A stretch of 64,000 bases of DNA. It comes from Stakelama sediminis (GTDB lineage: Bacteria; Pseudomonadota; Alphaproteobacteria; Sphingomonadales; Sphingomonadaceae). Positions within the stretch are counted from its first letter, which is position 1; every line of letters begins with the position of its first letter. Of this stretch, positions 62,759 through 64,000 are shown piece after piece. Where the stretch lies: the NCBI RefSeq assembly GCF_014199335.1, contig NZ_JACIJI010000001.1, forward strand, positions 372,001 to 436,000, given 5' to 3'. The position numbers were made by a program, and so were the translations under genes. The notes beneath the pieces were generated by a model. It was not told the origin of the DNA. It saw nothing but the letters and a program-made list of their open reading frames with translations, and did not search any database.

Positions 62759-62792
62759 GGACGTGCAGCGCTGAACGGCTTTGCCTACTTGG

Positions 62793-62876
62793 CTGGATTG
62801 CTTCGTCACCTGCGGCTCCTCGCAATGACGGCACCGCTATCGTCATTGCGAGCGCCATAGGCGCGTGGCAATCCAG
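62793..62876. repeat. Two-armed REP-like inverted repeat
   Basis: The left arm CTGGATTGCTTCGTCACCTG runs to CGCAATGACG, and the right arm starts CGTCATTGCGAGCGCC and ends GCAATCCAG; the arms are inverted copies around a short centre. The same sequence family occurs at 31484-31519. It fills the gap between the TonB-like gene and the convergent ppdK, where it may act as a transcription barrier. The rest of the 165-base gap has no recognised feature. Confidence 0.8.
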
Positions 62877-62923
62877 CAACGCTATACCCCGGCGAGCGCA
62901 CACGGCACCCGCCGGGAGGACGG

Positions 62924-64000
62924 TCATCCTTTATTCAACGCCGCCTGCGCCGCCGCCAGCCGCGCGATCGGCACGCGATAGGGCGAGGCGGAGACATAGT
63001 TGAGTCCGGTCTTCTCACAGAATGCGATAGAGGCCGGATCGCCGCCATGTTCACCGCAAATCCCCAGCTTAATATCGGGCCGGGTCGCACGTCCGCGTTC
63101 GGCGGCAATCTCGATCAGTTCGCCCACGCCCTCGACATCCAGACTGACGAACGGATCACGCGGGTAAATCCCCTTTTCGACATAGGTCGACAGGAACCGT
63201 CCGGCATCGTCGCGGCTGACGCCCAGCGCGGTCTGGGTCAGGTCGTTGGTGCCGAAGCTGAAAAACTCCGCCGTCTCCGCGATCTTTCCGGCCATCAGTG
63301 CGGCACGCGGCAGTTCGATCATCGTACCGACCAGATAGTCGATGGTGCGCCCGCGCTCCTCGAACACGGCCTTGGCGGCGGCGACCACCACCGCCTTCAT
63401 CAGGTCGAGTTCCTTCTTGGTCGCGACCAGCGGGATCATCACCTCAGGGATGGGTGCCTCGCCCGATTTATCGGCGACGTCGCACGCGGCTTCGAAAATC
63501 GCGCGCGCCTGCATCTCATAGATTTCGGGGTAAGTGACGCCCAGACGGCAACCGCGATGGCCCAGCATCGGGTTGAATTCGTGCAGCTCACCTGCGCGGC
63601 GCTTGAGCGTTTCGACATCGACGCCGGTCGCCTTTGCCACTTCGGAAAATTCCCCATCCTCATGCGGCAGGAATTCGTGCAGCGGCGGATCGAGCAACCG
63701 GATCGTGCAGGGCAGGCCCGCCATCACCTCGAAAATCTGGGTGAAGTCACCGCGCTGTTCGGGCAGCAGCTTGTCGAGCGCGGCACGCCGCTCCGCCTCA
63801 TCTTCGGCCAGAATCATCTGGCGCACGGCGGTAATGCGTCCGGCATCGAAGAACATATGTTCGGTACGGCACAGGCCGATACCCTCCGCGCCGAAATCGC
63901 GCGCGGTCTGACAGTCAGTGGGCGTTTCGGCATTGGTACGGACCTTCAGCCGCCGCCCCTTGTCCGCCCATTCCATCAGCGTGCCGAAATCGCCCGCCAG
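62924..64000 (-). CDS. ppdK: Pyruvate, phosphate dikinase, partial (N-terminal part outside window)
   Basis: The 3' part of ppdK, read to the window edge; about 358 C-terminal residues are visible. This is the PEP/pyruvate-binding barrel, with [72 protein letters not shown] and [20 protein letters not shown], the last with the catalytic Cys. It interconverts pyruvate/ATP/phosphate and PEP/AMP/PPi. Residues before the window's edge continue in frame ([11 protein letters not shown]). Confidence 0.95.
   Translation of the reverse strand: MAGDFGTLMEWADKGRRLKVRTNAETPTDCQTARDFGAEGIGLCRTEHMFFDAGRITAVRQMILAEDEAERRAALDKLLPEQRGDFTQIFEVMAGLPCTIRLLDPPLHEFLPHEDGEFSEVAKATGVDVETLKRRAGELHEFNPMLGHRGCRLGVTYPEIYEMQARAIFEAACDVADKSGEAPIPEVMIPLVATKKELDLMKAVVVAAAKAVFEERGRTIDYLVGTMIELPRAALMAGKIAETAEFFSFGTNDLTQTALGVSRDDAGRFLSTYVEKGIYPRDPFVSLDVEGVGELIEIAAERGRATRPDIKLGICGEHGGDPASIAFCEKTGLNYVSASPYRVPIARLAAAQAALNKG

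Overview
The window is a high-GC, gene-dense chromosomal segment of an alphaproteobacterium, most likely a sphingomonad (Sphingomonadaceae). That rests on the protein families, on the gene arrangements (ybgC-tolQRA-tolB-pal; ruvC/ruvA/ruvB interleaved with small genes; split gcvPA/gcvPB under a tandem glycine riboswitch), on frequent 4-base ATGA gene overlaps, on an alphaproteobacterial-type heat-shock promoter before dnaK, and on repeat elements seen in such genomes. No rRNA, tRNA, CRISPR array, transposase or phage gene was found, so this reads as core chromosome with a few accessory patches.

Layout. 1-6.1 kb: partial EamA exporter, DUF1345 membrane protein, ispG, an acyltransferase, exported isoaspartyl peptidase, exported S1/P1 nuclease and a DUF1801 protein. 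6.1-7.6 kb: a compact minus-strand operon of an SPFH membrane protein, a ribbon-helix-helix regulator and two small membrane proteins, two of its junctions being ATGA overlaps. 7.7-12.1 kb: the Tol-Pal envelope system. 12.3-15.0 kb: a two-gene ABC exporter flanked by small membrane proteins. 15.1-20.0 kb: yebC, ruvC, a WYL-like protein, ruvA, a DsrE-like exported protein, an orphan ParA ATPase and ruvB. 20.2-24.4 kb: gapR-like gene, DUF1244, pyruvate kinase, an acidic exported protein and purB.

24.4-27.5 kb: a heme oxygenase with no canonical start codon, then a hybrid bacteriophytochrome (PAS-GAF-PHY, HWE-type kinase, receiver), which together form a red-light sensing unit. 27.6-31 kb: dnaJ and dnaK. 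31-39.8 kb: PCu(A)C copper chaperone, RNase T2, nadC, DUF2254 protein, proS, a second EamA transporter, a DUF938 methyltransferase, a CcdC-like protein and a formate/nitrite-type channel. 39.8-44.6 kb: the whole glycine cleavage operon gcvT-gcvH-gcvPA-gcvPB behind a tandem glycine riboswitch. 44.7-52.1 kb: a lipoprotein, ispH-thrB-rnhA, a nitrobindin-like protein, an aldo/keto reductase, a YegP-type protein, an FAD oxidoreductase and an alpha/beta hydrolase.

52.1-59.2 kb: Tad/Flp pilus genes cpaA-cpaB-cpaC-cpaD-cpaE-tadB-tadC, with no cpaF ATPase gene and no flp pilin in the cluster. 59.3-62.8 kb: a membrane-anchored helix-hairpin-helix protein, a large exported beta-helix-like protein preceded by a LacI-type operator, and a TonB-like protein. 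62.9-64 kb: the 3' part of ppdK on the minus strand.

The least routine pieces are the SPFH/RHH/microprotein operon, the non-ATG heme oxygenase coupled to purB and the phytochrome, the cpaF-less tad cluster, the orphan ParA overlapping ruvB, and the beta-helix protein with its operator. All calls come from reading the sequence; no database search was run.
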